Source: Candidatus Avimuribaculum pullicola (GTDB taxonomy: Bacteria; Bacteroidota; Bacteroidia; Bacteroidales; Muribaculaceae). From it: a stretch of DNA of 64,000 nt. The notes under the pieces were generated by a model, which made no database searches, was not told the origin of the DNA, and was given only the letters and a program-made list of their open reading frames with translations. Below, piece by piece: positions 8,745 through 17,397 of this stretch (position 1 is the stretch's first letter; every line of letters starts with the position of its first letter). The stretch lies in contig DVKC01000006.1 of the NCBI GenBank assembly GCA_018716295.1, forward strand, positions 62,001 to 126,000, given 5' to 3'. The position numbers and the translations under genes were made by a program.

Positions 8745-10406
8745 TTATTGATGGTTTTTGTGCTTGTTGCGAATTTCAACGCGGCGAATTTTGCCGCTTA
8801 TGGTCTTGGGCAATTCGTCCACAAACTCTACCACACGCGGGTATTTATAAGGGGCGGTGGTGTGCTTCACGTGGTCTTGGATTTCTTTTACCAACTCAGG
8901 GCCTTCCTTTCCTCGGTACTCCTTTGAAAGTACTATGGTGGCTTTCACCACTTGGCCACGTATCTCATCGGGCACTCCTGTAATGGCGCATTCCACCACA
9001 GCCGGGTGCGTCATCAGTGCCGACTCCACCTCAAACGGGCCAATGCGGTATCCGCTCGACTTGATAACATCGTCTTTCCGCCCAATAAACCAATAATACC
9101 CATCTTCGTCACGCCAAGCCACATCGCCTGTGTGATATATGTCGTCGTGATATTGTTGATGCGTCAGTTCGGGGTCACGGTAATACTCCTTGAATAATCC
9201 TACCGGGCGCTTGCCATGCGTCTTTATCACAATTTCACCCTCTTCGCCATCTTCGGCCCAACGTCCGTCGGAAGTTAGCAATGCTATGTCGTAAACCGGA
9301 CCAACCTTGCCCATCGACCCTGGACGCGGCTCCACAAATGGATATGTGCCCAGTGTGACGGTCGTTTCGGTCTGCCCGTATGCCTCCATGAGCTTTATGC
9401 CCGTCAATTTGAGCCATTCGTCATATACATTGGGATTCAATGCCTCACCGGCAATGGTGCAATACTTGAGTGTCGAAAGGTCAAATTGCGTCAAATCTTC
9501 ACGTATGAGGAAACGGAACACCGTCGGCGGCGCACAGAACGATGTAATGCCGTAATTGTGTATCATGTGCAGCACATCGACAGGCTTGAATTTCTCAAAA
9601 TCATAAACAAACACGTTGGCACCTACGAGCCATTGCCCGTAATACTTGCCCCACACAGCTTTGCCCCAACCCGTGTCGGCAAGTGTGAAGTGGAGGCTGT
9701 TCTCATCAAGGTTGTGCCAATACTTGGCAGTGATTATGTGACCAAGCGGATAAGTAAAATCATGTGCCACCATTTTAGGCTCGCCAGTAGTCCCCGAGGT
9801 GAAATACATGAGCGATATATCATCGTTGGTATTGACAAATTGCGGTTTCACAAATGCAGGAGCTTCCTCGCAGCCACGGTTGAAATCGTCCCACCCATCG
9901 GGAATTTCAGGGCCTATCGAAATAACATGTTTTACCGATGGTGATTGCGGCAAAGCCTTATTGATATGTTGTACCACTATATCATCGCCCACGGCCACTA
10001 TAGCCTTAATATCGGCGGCATTGGCCCGATATATTATATCTTTCTCGGTAAGCAAGTGGGTTGCGGGGATAACCGTCGCACCTATCTTGTGCAACGCCGT
10101 GATTGCCGACCAGAACTGGTAACGGCGTTTCATGATGAGCATAACCATGTCGCCATGCCCTATGCCCAATTGCATAAAGTAGGAAGCCGCCTTGTCGCTT
10201 TCACGCTTGATGTCGGCAAACGTGAATTGCCGCGACTCGCCAGCCTCATTCACCCACAAGAGGGCTTTTTTGTCGGGAGCGACACGCGCCCACTCGTCCA
10301 CAACATCGTAAGCGAAATTGAAATTTTCGGGGACGTTGATGTGGAAATTCTGCATAAAGTCCTCGTAGGAAGAGTATTCGGTTCTTTCGATATATTTTTC
10401 TAACAT
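8745..10406 (-). CDS. AMP-forming acyl-CoA synthetase (acetate/medium-chain type)
   Basis: A 553-residue member of the ANL superfamily, started at MLEKYIERTEYSSYEDF. Motifs in order: phosphate loop YFTSGTTGEPKMV (about 200-212), EAYGQTETT (about 344-352), YHTGDVAWRDEDGYYWFIGR with the hinge Asp, DDVIKSSGYRIGPFEVE, and PKTISGKIRR with the C-terminal catalytic Lys. It activates a carboxylic acid to acyl-AMP and transfers it to CoA in the cytoplasm. Its closest style is the ACSM/acetyl-CoA-synthetase-like group common in Bacteroidales; the acid used is not readable. It lies 32 nt behind the XRE-cupin regulator gene, a pairing that points to control by that regulator. Confidence 0.88.
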   Translation of the reverse strand: MLEKYIERTEYSSYEDFMQNFHINVPENFNFAYDVVDEWARVAPDKKALLWVNEAGESRQFTFADIKRESDKAASYFMQLGIGHGDMVMLIMKRRYQFWSAITALHKIGATVIPATHLLTEKDIIYRANAADIKAIVAVGDDIVVQHINKALPQSPSVKHVISIGPEIPDGWDDFNRGCEEAPAFVKPQFVNTNDDISLMYFTSGTTGEPKMVAHDFTYPLGHIITAKYWHNLDENSLHFTLADTGWGKAVWGKYYGQWLVGANVFVYDFEKFKPVDVLHMIHNYGITSFCAPPTVFRFLIREDLTQFDLSTLKYCTIAGEALNPNVYDEWLKLTGIKLMEAYGQTETTVTLGTYPFVEPRPGSMGKVGPVYDIALLTSDGRWAEDGEEGEIVIKTHGKRPVGLFKEYYRDPELTHQQYHDDIYHTGDVAWRDEDGYYWFIGRKDDVIKSSGYRIGPFEVESALMTHPAVVECAITGVPDEIRGQVVKATIVLSKEYRGKEGPELVKEIQDHVKHTTAPYKYPRVVEFVDELPKTISGKIRRVEIRNKHKNHQ

Positions 10407-10438
10407 ATTCTTTTTACTTGTTATAAATCTTAGGGGAA

Positions 10439-10996
10439 TCATGAAATTATGGCAAGGAAACGCACAGGCTTGCCATCGAGGGCACGCATGCGATGTGGCA
10501 ACGATGAATTGAAAATGATGCTGTCGCCCGTTTCCAACGTGAACGTGTTGCCCGAGATTTGCATCTCCATGCGTCCTTCCACCACATAATTAAACTCCTG
10601 CCCGTCGTGCGAATTATAATCGCCACGCGGCTTGTCGCTTGGCTCCACTGTCACCATGTAAGGGTTGATGACCTTGTTTGAAAAACCAGCGGCAAGAGCC
10701 TGGTAACTGTAGGCCTTCGACCGCTCCACACTCACCCCGTTGCCACAGCGAGTCACAAAATAGCTACTCATTTTGGGTTCTTCCCCAAAGAGAATTGCCG
10801 GCAGCTCCACGCCAAACTTCTGGGCCAGCGTGCGCACAAAGCTCACCGGCACGTCGGCCTCGCCGCTCTCGTATGCACGATATACGTCACAGTCGATGCC
10901 ACACACGTTGGCAACCTCTTCGACACTCATGTCGAGAGCTTCGCGCAACCCTTTGAGCCGCTTCGCTACCTCTTCAATATCTTCGATTTTAGTCAT
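10439..10996 (-). CDS. XRE-family regulator with C-terminal cupin domain
   Basis: A 185-residue protein. An HTH_3 domain at about residues 11-70 (VAKRLKGLREALDMSVEEVA...YRAYESGEADVP) is joined to a cupin barrel at about 110-180 (HDGQEFNYVVEGRMEMQISG...ETGDSIIFNSSLPHRMRA). In this family the cupin binds a small metabolite that changes DNA binding. It is the first gene of a two-gene unit with the acyl-CoA synthetase, so it probably senses a fatty-acid-related signal (inference). A TATATTTG (-7 type) on the minus strand sits only 4 nt before the start codon, which would give an almost leaderless mRNA. Confidence 0.88.
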   Translation of the reverse strand: MTKIEDIEEVAKRLKGLREALDMSVEEVANVCGIDCDVYRAYESGEADVPVSFVRTLAQKFGVELPAILFGEEPKMSSYFVTRCGNGVSVERSKAYSYQALAAGFSNKVINPYMVTVEPSDKPRGDYNSHDGQEFNYVVEGRMEMQISGNTFTLETGDSIIFNSSLPHRMRALDGKPVRFLAIIS

Positions 10997-11440
10997 AGTG
11001 CAAATATATTATTTTTTACGTATTAACATTTTAAGTGTTAAACGCGCATCAAATTGCGCTGTTTCTTAACTACTCCAAAGCAAATATATAGCAAATAGAA
11101 CAACACAAGAAAATATTTTAAGAAAAAAGAATAATATTTTACCATTTTACGGCACGCATTGCCCCCAAATGTGCATTTTATTGCACATAACACATTGGTG
11201 TGTGCCATGTTATACGACCGTGTCACTTCACTCCCGATTGGTTAAAACCAGATGACCGCCACAACAAGCAAATATAAGCGTCAACCCCGCATGATAGTTG
11301 CTCATAGTCGCCCCCAAACCCTTGTAATGAAAAAACTGTAATGAAAAACAGTGTAAAGTTTTTTTATTTTGCTGGAAACTATTACCTTTGCAAATCCAAA
11401 ATTAGAACGAAATCTATAAAAAAATCATAGTTATAAACCA
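10997..11440. other. Divergent intergenic region
   Basis: 444 nt between the XRE-cupin gene (minus) and the TPR gene (plus), with no credible gene. It is AT-rich and holds two minus-strand TATATTTG octamers, at 11001-11008 and 11081-11088, and the plus-strand TACCTTTG at 11383-11390. Autoregulation of the XRE gene from here is likely, but no operator repeat was recognised. Confidence 0.5.
11383..11390 (+). promoter_or_regulatory. Putative -7 element for the TPR gene
   Basis: TACCTTTG matches TAnnTTTG and is followed by a 50-nt leader to the ATG. The region upstream is T-rich, without a clean TTTG at the standard spacing. Confidence 0.5.
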
Positions 11441-12115
11441 ATGGCTAATAAAGAAAATACTCGTACCTCAATCGAAGAACTCAATGAGTCGTTATCATCG
11501 ATTGAGCAGAAAGTCGAAAACAACAAAAACTACATCTACTGGGTGTGTGGCATAATTGTCGTAATTGCTGCCGCTATAATGATTTATATATACGGTGTAC
11601 GTAATCCGGGCATCGAAAGCGCAAAGAACGAAATTTCACAAGCCGACATGCAGCTTGCACAGGGCAACGATTCCATAGCACTGGCACAATACATGGCCGT
11701 AGCCGAGAATTACAGCAACTCGGCAGCCAACCGCGCCAACCTCAATGCTGCAATATTGCTTTATAACGAAGAAAAATATGACGAGGCAATCAATTACCTC
11801 AAAAACTTCGATCCCGAAGGCGTATTAGTCGGTCCGGCTTCACAATCGCTGCTTGGCGACTGCTATGTGAACACAGGCAAGCTCGACGAAGCACTGGGTG
11901 CATACGACAAAGCTATTTCGCTCTCGGCCGACAACAGCTATTACACTCCGCTTTTCATGGTGAAGAAAGCCACAATATACCGTGAGCAAAAGAATTACGC
12001 CGCCGAAGCCGACATCTTCCAAGAAATCAAGGACAAGTATCCTAATTTCTCGCAAAGCTATGGTTTCGATGTTGACAAATACCTCGCCCGCGCCAAAGCC
12101 ATGGCAGGAAAATAA
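11441..12115 (+). CDS. Membrane-anchored tetratricopeptide repeat protein
   Basis: A 224-residue protein. A short coiled N-terminus (EELNESLSSIEQKVENNK) precedes one membrane segment, YIYWVCGIIVVIAAAIMIYIYG (about residues 31-52). After it come TPR-like helical repeats from about 80, such as NLNAAILLYNEEKYDEAINYL and SLLGDCYVNTGKLDEALGAYDKAI. The layout is that of YfgM/BamD-like periplasmic TPR proteins that act as chaperones or scaffolds at the envelope; the exact role is unknown. It is monocistronic or nearly so, with a promoter-like TACCTTTG upstream and a strong terminator after it. Confidence 0.8.
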   Translation: MANKENTRTSIEELNESLSSIEQKVENNKNYIYWVCGIIVVIAAAIMIYIYGVRNPGIESAKNEISQADMQLAQGNDSIALAQYMAVAENYSNSAANRANLNAAILLYNEEKYDEAINYLKNFDPEGVLVGPASQSLLGDCYVNTGKLDEALGAYDKAISLSADNSYYTPLFMVKKATIYREQKNYAAEADIFQEIKDKYPNFSQSYGFDVDKYLARAKAMAGK

Positions 12116-12136
12116 AAATCACAATAATAAAAATCA

Positions 12137-12189
12137 CACCGCGAGGGGGGAGAGGTGCAAAATGCAACCATTCCCCCCTCGGTGTTTTT
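12137..12189 (+). terminator. Rho-independent terminator
   Basis: A GC-rich stem, CACCGCGAGGGGGGA pairing with TTCCCCCCTCGGTG around a ~19-nt loop, is followed by TTTTTC directly after the TPR gene. Confidence 0.85.
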
Positions 12190-12225
12190 CTACCAGAAAA
12201 TACCATAATCCCAATTGAAACAACC

Positions 12226-12453
12226 ATGAGCAGATCGATAAGAAAACAGATGATTTTCAAATTTCATTCAAGCCCGCGCATTTCGTGGAAAGAATGGAAA
12301 CAATTTGCAAACCGATACAACCGGCGGCGAAACAAACTACTCCTCAACAACGGGCACGACGACATACTCGTGGAATGGAGATTGTGTCGTTGGGATTATG
12401 ACTTCTGTAAAGAATACCGACCGAGCACCGATTACAGGCAAAAACGAAAATAA
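12226..12453 (+). CDS. Small basic hypothetical protein
   Basis: A 75-residue frame rich in Arg, Lys and Trp (SRSIRKQMIFKFHSSPRISWKEW...). It fills the gap between the TPR terminator and the glutaredoxin-like gene and stops 18 nt before that gene, so it could be the first gene of a small operon. No family was recognised and no competing gene lies on the other strand. It may equally be a chance frame. Confidence 0.4.
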   Translation: MSRSIRKQMIFKFHSSPRISWKEWKQFANRYNRRRNKLLLNNGHDDILVEWRLCRWDYDFCKEYRPSTDYRQKRK

Positions 12454-12471
12454 AACACAACCAACAAAACT

Positions 12472-12771
12472 ATGATAAAAATATATGGAATGGCTTCCTG
12501 CCCCGACTGCGACTATGTAGAAAAGCAAGTCGAAGGGAACGACAACTATGAAATAATCGATATCGGGCAACACGTAAAACATCTCAAAGATTTTTTACGC
12601 CTGCGCGACAACAACCCTGTTTTTGACGATGCCAGGAAAATGGGTGCAGTGGGAATACCTTGCTTCTTGCTCGAAGACGGGACTGTATCATTATCGCCCG
12701 AAGATGCTGGCTTGCATTCACGCACAATTGCCGAAGGGGCATCATGCAACATCGACGGTTGCGGCTGTTAA
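12472..12771 (+). CDS. Glutaredoxin-related thiol-disulfide protein
   Basis: A 99-residue protein with a thioredoxin-fold start, MIKIYGMASCPDCDYVEKQ; the CPDC at residues 10-13 is the CxxC redox pair. The cis-Pro loop GAVGIPCFLLEDG (about 58-70) carries an additional Cys just after the Pro. The C-terminus ends in a Cys-rich ASCNIDGCGC that could bind metal or take part in redox exchange. Members reduce disulfides or mixed disulfides in the cytoplasm. It is followed after 21 nt by an esterase gene, so the two may be co-transcribed. The partner is unknown. Confidence 0.85.
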   Translation: MIKIYGMASCPDCDYVEKQVEGNDNYEIIDIGQHVKHLKDFLRLRDNNPVFDDARKMGAVGIPCFLLEDGTVSLSPEDAGLHSRTIAEGASCNIDGCGC

Positions 12772-12792
12772 TCATAATATAATCAATAATAT

Positions 12793-13389
12793 ATGAGCAA
12801 AAAAGTCATCTTCTTGCATGGCTTCTTCGCCTCGGGAGCTTGCACACTGGCACAGACGCTGAAACTGGAACTTGATGGCTTGGCACAAGTGTTGTCGCCC
12901 GACCTGCCGCTGCACCCACACGAAGCCATCAAGCAAATCTTCACTATATGCCAGCAAGAGTCGCCCGATGCACTCGTCGGCAACAGCAACGGTGCATTTC
13001 TGGCACAAATAGTCGCTGCCAAATTAAGGCTGCCCGCGCTGCTTGGCAACCCGCACCTTGAAATGACACGGTTTCTCGCCGAACGCATAGGTTCCCACCA
13101 ATACAAATCACCTCGTGCCGATGGCAACCAGTCACTCGTCATCGACCAAACGCTAATCAAGGAATTTAACGAATTGCAACTACACCAATGGGACAACTGC
13201 AACCCTATAAGCCGCGACATGGTGTGGGGATTGTTCGGCACGTCCGACCCCATAGCGCACTACGAGCCGCAATTCCTGCAACACTATACCCATGCCTTCC
13301 ACTTCCCCGGGGCACATACCCCCACAGCCGAAGAAGCAAAGTTATATTACGTTCCACTAATCAAGAAGTTACTGGCTTTGCAATATTAA
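12793..13389 (+). CDS. YqiA/YcfP-like alpha/beta-hydrolase esterase
   Basis: A 198-residue protein starting MSKKVIFLHGFFASG, the oxyanion-hole HGF motif of alpha/beta hydrolases. GNSNG (about 58-62) is the nucleophile elbow with Ser. GTSDPI (about 148-153) supplies the acid Asp, and the His in FPGAHTPT (about 173-180) completes the triad. The size and UPF0227-like pattern fit the YqiA esterase family, small cytoplasmic enzymes of unknown natural ester. It lies between the glutaredoxin-like gene and miaA on the same strand. Confidence 0.82.
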   Translation: MSKKVIFLHGFFASGACTLAQTLKLELDGLAQVLSPDLPLHPHEAIKQIFTICQQESPDALVGNSNGAFLAQIVAAKLRLPALLGNPHLEMTRFLAERIGSHQYKSPRADGNQSLVIDQTLIKEFNELQLHQWDNCNPISRDMVWGLFGTSDPIAHYEPQFLQHYTHAFHFPGAHTPTAEEAKLYYVPLIKKLLALQY

Positions 13390-13459
13390 TCAATTCATAC
13401 TATTTTCGCAATATGATTATTGCCCGACATAAAATGTATGTAGAATAAATCAAGCAATT

Positions 13460-14389
13460 ATGGTGATGGAAGGGACACTTATTGTGATTACTGGGCCGAC
13501 TGGGGTGGGGAAGACTGCCACAGCGATTGAAGTGGCACGACGGTTGGGTTGTGAAATCATATCGGCCGACTCACGGCAGATTTTCAAAGAAATCCCTATC
13601 GGCACGGCTGCACCCACTGCCGAAGAGCAGCATTTGGTGCGACACCACTTTGTGGCAATTAAGAGCATAACCGAATACTACAGTGCCGCGCAATTCGAGC
13701 AAGAAGCCATCGACCTGCTGCCACGCCTTTTCAACAGCTCGCCGAGCCGTTGCGCAGTGATGTGCGGCGGATCGATGATGTATGTCGATGCCGTCTGCCA
13801 CGGCATCGATGCCATGCCCACCATTAGCACCGAAGTAAGAGAACATGTGATGCGGCTATATAAAGATTGCGGCATCGAGGCGATTGTGGCTCAATTGGAA
13901 TTGCTCGACCCCGACTACTTGAAGATTGCCGACCCAAACAACCATAAGCGGCTGTTGCACGCACTCGAAGTGTGCTACCAGGCCGGCCGGCCATACACCG
14001 AACTGCGCACAGGCGCATCAAAACCGCGCCCGTTCAAGATAGTCAAGATAGGGCTGAACATGCCTCGCGAAGAACTGTTTGGACGCATCAACCGCCGTGT
14101 AGATGCAATGGTCGCGGCTGGTCTTGAACAAGAAGCTCGCTCGGTGTACCCACTACGCCACCTCAATGCACTCAACACAGTGGGTTTCAAGGAAATGTTT
14201 GCATATTTCGACGGAACAATGGACTGGAACACTGCCGTCGAACGCATCAAGAAGAATACCCGTGTCTATGCCAAGCAGCAACTGCGCTGGTTTGCCAAAG
14301 ACCCCGAAGTGACATGGCTCACCCCCGATGCCGACACGTCCTCGCAGATTTTGGAATATGCAGCACCGGCACGAAATATCGTTTTGTGA
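13460..14389 (+). CDS. miaA: tRNA dimethylallyltransferase MiaA
   Basis: A 309-residue protein, the usual MiaA length. The P-loop GPTGVGKT (about residues 11-18) is followed by ISADSRQIFKEIPIGTAAPT, containing the DSRQ that recognises A37 and the IGTA.P motif. GGSMMYVDAVCHGID and VDAMVAAGLEQEAR are later conserved segments, and NTVGFKEM is the C-terminal signature. The enzyme transfers a dimethylallyl group from DMAPP to N6 of A37 in tRNAs that read UNN codons. A second start two codons on (MEGTL) is possible. A hairpin follows before argS. Confidence 0.95.
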   Translation: MVMEGTLIVITGPTGVGKTATAIEVARRLGCEIISADSRQIFKEIPIGTAAPTAEEQHLVRHHFVAIKSITEYYSAAQFEQEAIDLLPRLFNSSPSRCAVMCGGSMMYVDAVCHGIDAMPTISTEVREHVMRLYKDCGIEAIVAQLELLDPDYLKIADPNNHKRLLHALEVCYQAGRPYTELRTGASKPRPFKIVKIGLNMPREELFGRINRRVDAMVAAGLEQEARSVYPLRHLNALNTVGFKEMFAYFDGTMDWNTAVERIKKNTRVYAKQQLRWFAKDPEVTWLTPDADTSSQILEYAAPARNIVL

Positions 14390-14436
14390 AAATTATTGAT
14401 GTCAGCCAATATAGATTGACTGCGGCTCGGAAATAT

Positions 14437-14463
14437 GCAAAAAAACATCGAGCTGTTTTTTGC
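14437..14463 (+). terminator. Hairpin between miaA and argS
   Basis: An AT-rich inverted repeat, GCAAAAAA pairing with TTTTTTGC plus an inner CA/TG, with a short loop. It resembles a weak bidirectional terminator and overlaps the -33 element of the argS promoter. Confidence 0.5.
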
Positions 14464-14490
14464 TATTGCGCTCGCCTTGTGCTATCTTTG
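14459..14490 (+). promoter_or_regulatory. Bacteroidetes-type promoter of argS
   Basis: TTTG at 14459-14462, 20 nt, then TATCTTTG at 14483-14490, which fits TTTG-N19/20-TAnnTTTG. The argS ATG lies 26 nt after the -7 element. Confidence 0.75.
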
Positions 14491-14516
14491 CCACAAATAT
14501 TTATATATTAGCAGAT

Positions 14517-16304
14517 ATGTCAATTGATAACATCATAGCACAAGCTGTGTGCGAAGCGGTAAAGTCGCTATATGGCGTGGATTTCGAACCTGGGAAGATT
14601 ACATTGCAAGCCACAAGGAAAGAGTTTGAAGGCAACCTCACCGTCGTGGTATTTCCATTCCTTAAAGCATCGAAAAAATCTCCCGAGGCTACTGCCAACG
14701 AAATAGGGGAGTACCTTGCCGCCAACTGCGATGCCGTGAAGTCGTTCAACGTAATCAAGGGCTTCTTGAACATCGTTGTCGAACCAGCTTTCTGGTGCAA
14801 TATGCTCAAGCACATTGCCGCAACGCCCGACTATGGGTTCAAGGCTGCCACCAACGACAGCGAATTGGTGATGATAGAATACTCGTCGCCTAACACCAAC
14901 AAGCCGCTACACTTGGGACACGTGCGCAACAACTTGCTGGGGTATTCGCTTTCACTCATCATGAAAGCCAACGGCTACAAAGTTGTAAAAACCAACATCG
15001 TAAATGACCGCGGAATACATATATGCAAGTCGATGCTGGCCTGGCAGAAGTGGGGCAACGGCATAACACCCGAAAAAGCTGGCAAGAAAGGCGACCACTT
15101 GATCGGCGACTTCTATGTGATGTTTGACAAGCACTACAAAGACGAAGTGAAACAACTCATGGCCGCTGGCATGAGCGAAGACGAGGCCAAAGAGAAATCA
15201 CCGCTGATGGTCGAAGCCCGTAAAATGCTGCAACGCTGGGAAGCCGGCGACGAAGAGGTGCGCAGCGTGTGGCGAATGATGAACCAGTGGGTATATGACG
15301 GCTTCAACGAAACATACCGCCGCATGGGTGTTGACTTCGATAAAATATATTACGAGAGCGAAACCTATCTCGAAGGGAAAAAGAAAGTCCTCGAAGGGCT
15401 TGAAAAGGGCATAATGTACCGCAAGGAGGATGGCTCGGTGTGGGCCGACCTCACCGCCGACGGGCTCGACCACAAGCTGTTGCTGCGCAGCGACGGCACA
15501 TCGGTGTACATGACACAAGACATAGGCACGGCCAAACTGCGCTACCAAGACTATCCCATCGACAAGATGATATACGTGGTGGGCAACGAGCAGAACTACC
15601 ACTTCCAAGTGCTGTCGTTGCTGTTAGACAAGCTCGGGTTCAAATGGGGCAAAGACTTGGTACACTTCTCATATGGAATGGTAGAACTGCCCGAGGGGAA
15701 AATGAAATCGCGCGAAGGCACTGTTGTAGATGCCGACGACCTCATGGACGAAATGATACGCACAGCCCGCGAAACGAGTGCCGAACTTGGCAAGCTCGAT
15801 GGCTGCTCGGCCGAGGAAGCCGACGAAATCGCCCGCATCATCGGTCTCGGCGCGCTCAAATACTTCTTGCTGAAAGTTGACCCACGCAAGAACATGATGT
15901 TCAACCCAAAGGAGTCGATTGACTTCAATGGCAACACGGGACCGTTCATTCAATACACCTACGCCCGCATACGCTCGCTGCTGCGCAAAGCCGCCGAAGC
16001 CGGCATTGACTACAACAGCAACTATGACATCGAACCAAGCGAAAAAGAGGTGGCAATTATCCAAAAAATTGCCGACTTTGCACAAGTGGTTTCCGAAGCT
16101 GGCAAAACCTACAGCCCGGCATTGGTGGCAAACTATGTGTATGACCTCGCCAAAGAATACAACCAGTTCTACCACGACTATTCAATACTGCGCGAGGAGG
16201 ATGCCGCCACACGCAACTTCCGCCTCAAGCTGTCGGAGGTAACCGGCAATATCATTCGCCGCGCTACCGGGCTGCTCGGCATGGAAGTGCCAGAAAGAAT
16301 GTAA
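14517..16304 (+). CDS. argS: Arginyl-tRNA synthetase
   Basis: A 595-residue class I aminoacyl-tRNA synthetase, started at MSIDNIIAQAVCEAVKSLYG because the promoter lies between this ATG and any earlier one. The Add-1 domain (about 1-110) precedes SSPNTNKPLHLGHVRNNLLG, where HLGH is the HIGH motif. LPEGKMKSREGTVV is the KMSKS-equivalent and GPFIQYTYARIRS leads into the DALR anticodon-binding domain, which ends GLLGMEVPERM. It charges tRNA-Arg in the cytoplasm and is essential. Confidence 0.97.
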   Translation: MSIDNIIAQAVCEAVKSLYGVDFEPGKITLQATRKEFEGNLTVVVFPFLKASKKSPEATANEIGEYLAANCDAVKSFNVIKGFLNIVVEPAFWCNMLKHIAATPDYGFKAATNDSELVMIEYSSPNTNKPLHLGHVRNNLLGYSLSLIMKANGYKVVKTNIVNDRGIHICKSMLAWQKWGNGITPEKAGKKGDHLIGDFYVMFDKHYKDEVKQLMAAGMSEDEAKEKSPLMVEARKMLQRWEAGDEEVRSVWRMMNQWVYDGFNETYRRMGVDFDKIYYESETYLEGKKKVLEGLEKGIMYRKEDGSVWADLTADGLDHKLLLRSDGTSVYMTQDIGTAKLRYQDYPIDKMIYVVGNEQNYHFQVLSLLLDKLGFKWGKDLVHFSYGMVELPEGKMKSREGTVVDADDLMDEMIRTARETSAELGKLDGCSAEEADEIARIIGLGALKYFLLKVDPRKNMMFNPKESIDFNGNTGPFIQYTYARIRSLLRKAAEAGIDYNSNYDIEPSEKEVAIIQKIADFAQVVSEAGKTYSPALVANYVYDLAKEYNQFYHDYSILREEDAATRNFRLKLSEVTGNIIRRATGLLGMEVPERM

Positions 16305-16342
16305 CATGCTAACTTGCAACATACTAATTAAACAATATAATT

Positions 16343-17053
16343 ATGTATCCTAACTATCAACAAACTCCACCGCCCTTCATTCCACAGGCCGACTTAGCGG
16401 CCAACGTGTCGAACATAATGAAGCGCGTTTACCTGAAGATGTTCTTTGCCATGATTGTCACGGCATTAACATCATACGTGTGCTTGAATGTCCCGGCAGT
16501 GACCTACGCACTGTTCTCTAATTCGGGGCTATACTTCGGGTTGCTGATTGCCGAGGTCGTGCTTGTATTTGTGCTTGCCGGAGCATTGCACAAGATTAGC
16601 TCCACAGTGGCAACACTCATTTTCTATGTCTATTCAATACTAAACGGCATAGTGCTGTCGGCAATCCTTGCCGCCTACACCTCGGCATCGGTATTCTCCA
16701 CTTTTGTCATCACGGCTGCCGTGTTTGGCACAATGACCATCTATGGCTACGTCACAAAGAGCGACTTGTCGCGCGTGGGCAACTTCCTGTTCATGGCACT
16801 CATCGGCCTCATCATTTGCACCATTGTCAACCTGTTCATGCACAGCAGCACGATGGAGTGGATTATCAGTTTTGCCGGCGTGGTAATCTTCATCGGCCTC
16901 ACCGCATGGGACACACAGAAAATCAAGCAAATGGCAGCATTTGCCGACGAAAGCCAGGCGGGCAAACTCGCCACAATAGGTGCATTGTCGCTCTACTTGG
17001 ATTTTGTCAACCTGTTCCTTTACTTGCTGCGCTTCTTTGGCAGCCGCGAGTAA
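16343..17053 (+). CDS. BAX inhibitor-1/YccA family membrane protein
   Basis: A 236-residue protein with a short Pro-rich cytoplasmic start (YPNYQQTPPPFIPQ) and seven membrane segments. Family signatures are VYLKMFFAMIVTALTSYVCL near residue 30, YSILNGIVLSAILAAYTS in the middle and TAWDTQKIKQM near residue 190, with the conserved Asp of the pH-sensing pair, then ALSLYLDFVNLFLYLLRFFG. In bacteria the family includes YccA, which modulates FtsH, and YetJ-like calcium-leak channels. The inner membrane is the site of action. It follows argS by 38 nt and may be co-transcribed with it. Confidence 0.93.
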   Translation: MYPNYQQTPPPFIPQADLAANVSNIMKRVYLKMFFAMIVTALTSYVCLNVPAVTYALFSNSGLYFGLLIAEVVLVFVLAGALHKISSTVATLIFYVYSILNGIVLSAILAAYTSASVFSTFVITAAVFGTMTIYGYVTKSDLSRVGNFLFMALIGLIICTIVNLFMHSSTMEWIISFAGVVIFIGLTAWDTQKIKQMAAFADESQAGKLATIGALSLYLDFVNLFLYLLRFFGSRE

Positions 17054-17068
17054 ACCGCTACAATACAA

Positions 17069-17111
17069 TGTGTCAAGATGTGCCAGCAATGCACATTTTG
17101 ACACATTTTTC
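17069..17111 (+). terminator. Rho-independent terminator
   Basis: Stem TGTGTCAAgATGTG pairs with GCACATtTTGACACA around a short loop and runs into TTTTT, 16 nt after the BAX-inhibitor-family gene. Confidence 0.85.
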
Positions 17112-17312
17112 TTACATGACAGAAAAGGTAAGTCGTAAAAATAAAAACTGAAAAAACCTCAACTGCGCAGTGTGTGCGATAAAAAGTGGTAAAGTCATGC
17201 ACACACCGCCATACAAAGCCTTTTCTATTATATCACAGGACTGTGCCAAAGCAATCCACCCAGCCATAGAGCCAGCCGCCAATGCATGTCGGCTCGATGC
17301 TGTGTAGCAATG

Positions 17313-17337
17313 TATTTGCTGCCAACAGCAGCAAATA
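17313..17337. repeat. Inverted repeat upstream of the paralog array
   Basis: Two perfect 10-bp arms (TATTTGCTGC and its complement) with a 5-nt loop, no T run after it, 61 nt before the first array gene. It could be an operator or a leader hairpin. The surrounding 17054-17397 holds no gene and no clear TAnnTTTG promoter. Confidence 0.5.
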
Positions 17338-17397
17338 TGCCATCGTTGCGGCACACTCTTTTACCAACATGAATAACTAAAATAACAATCGTAGTGT

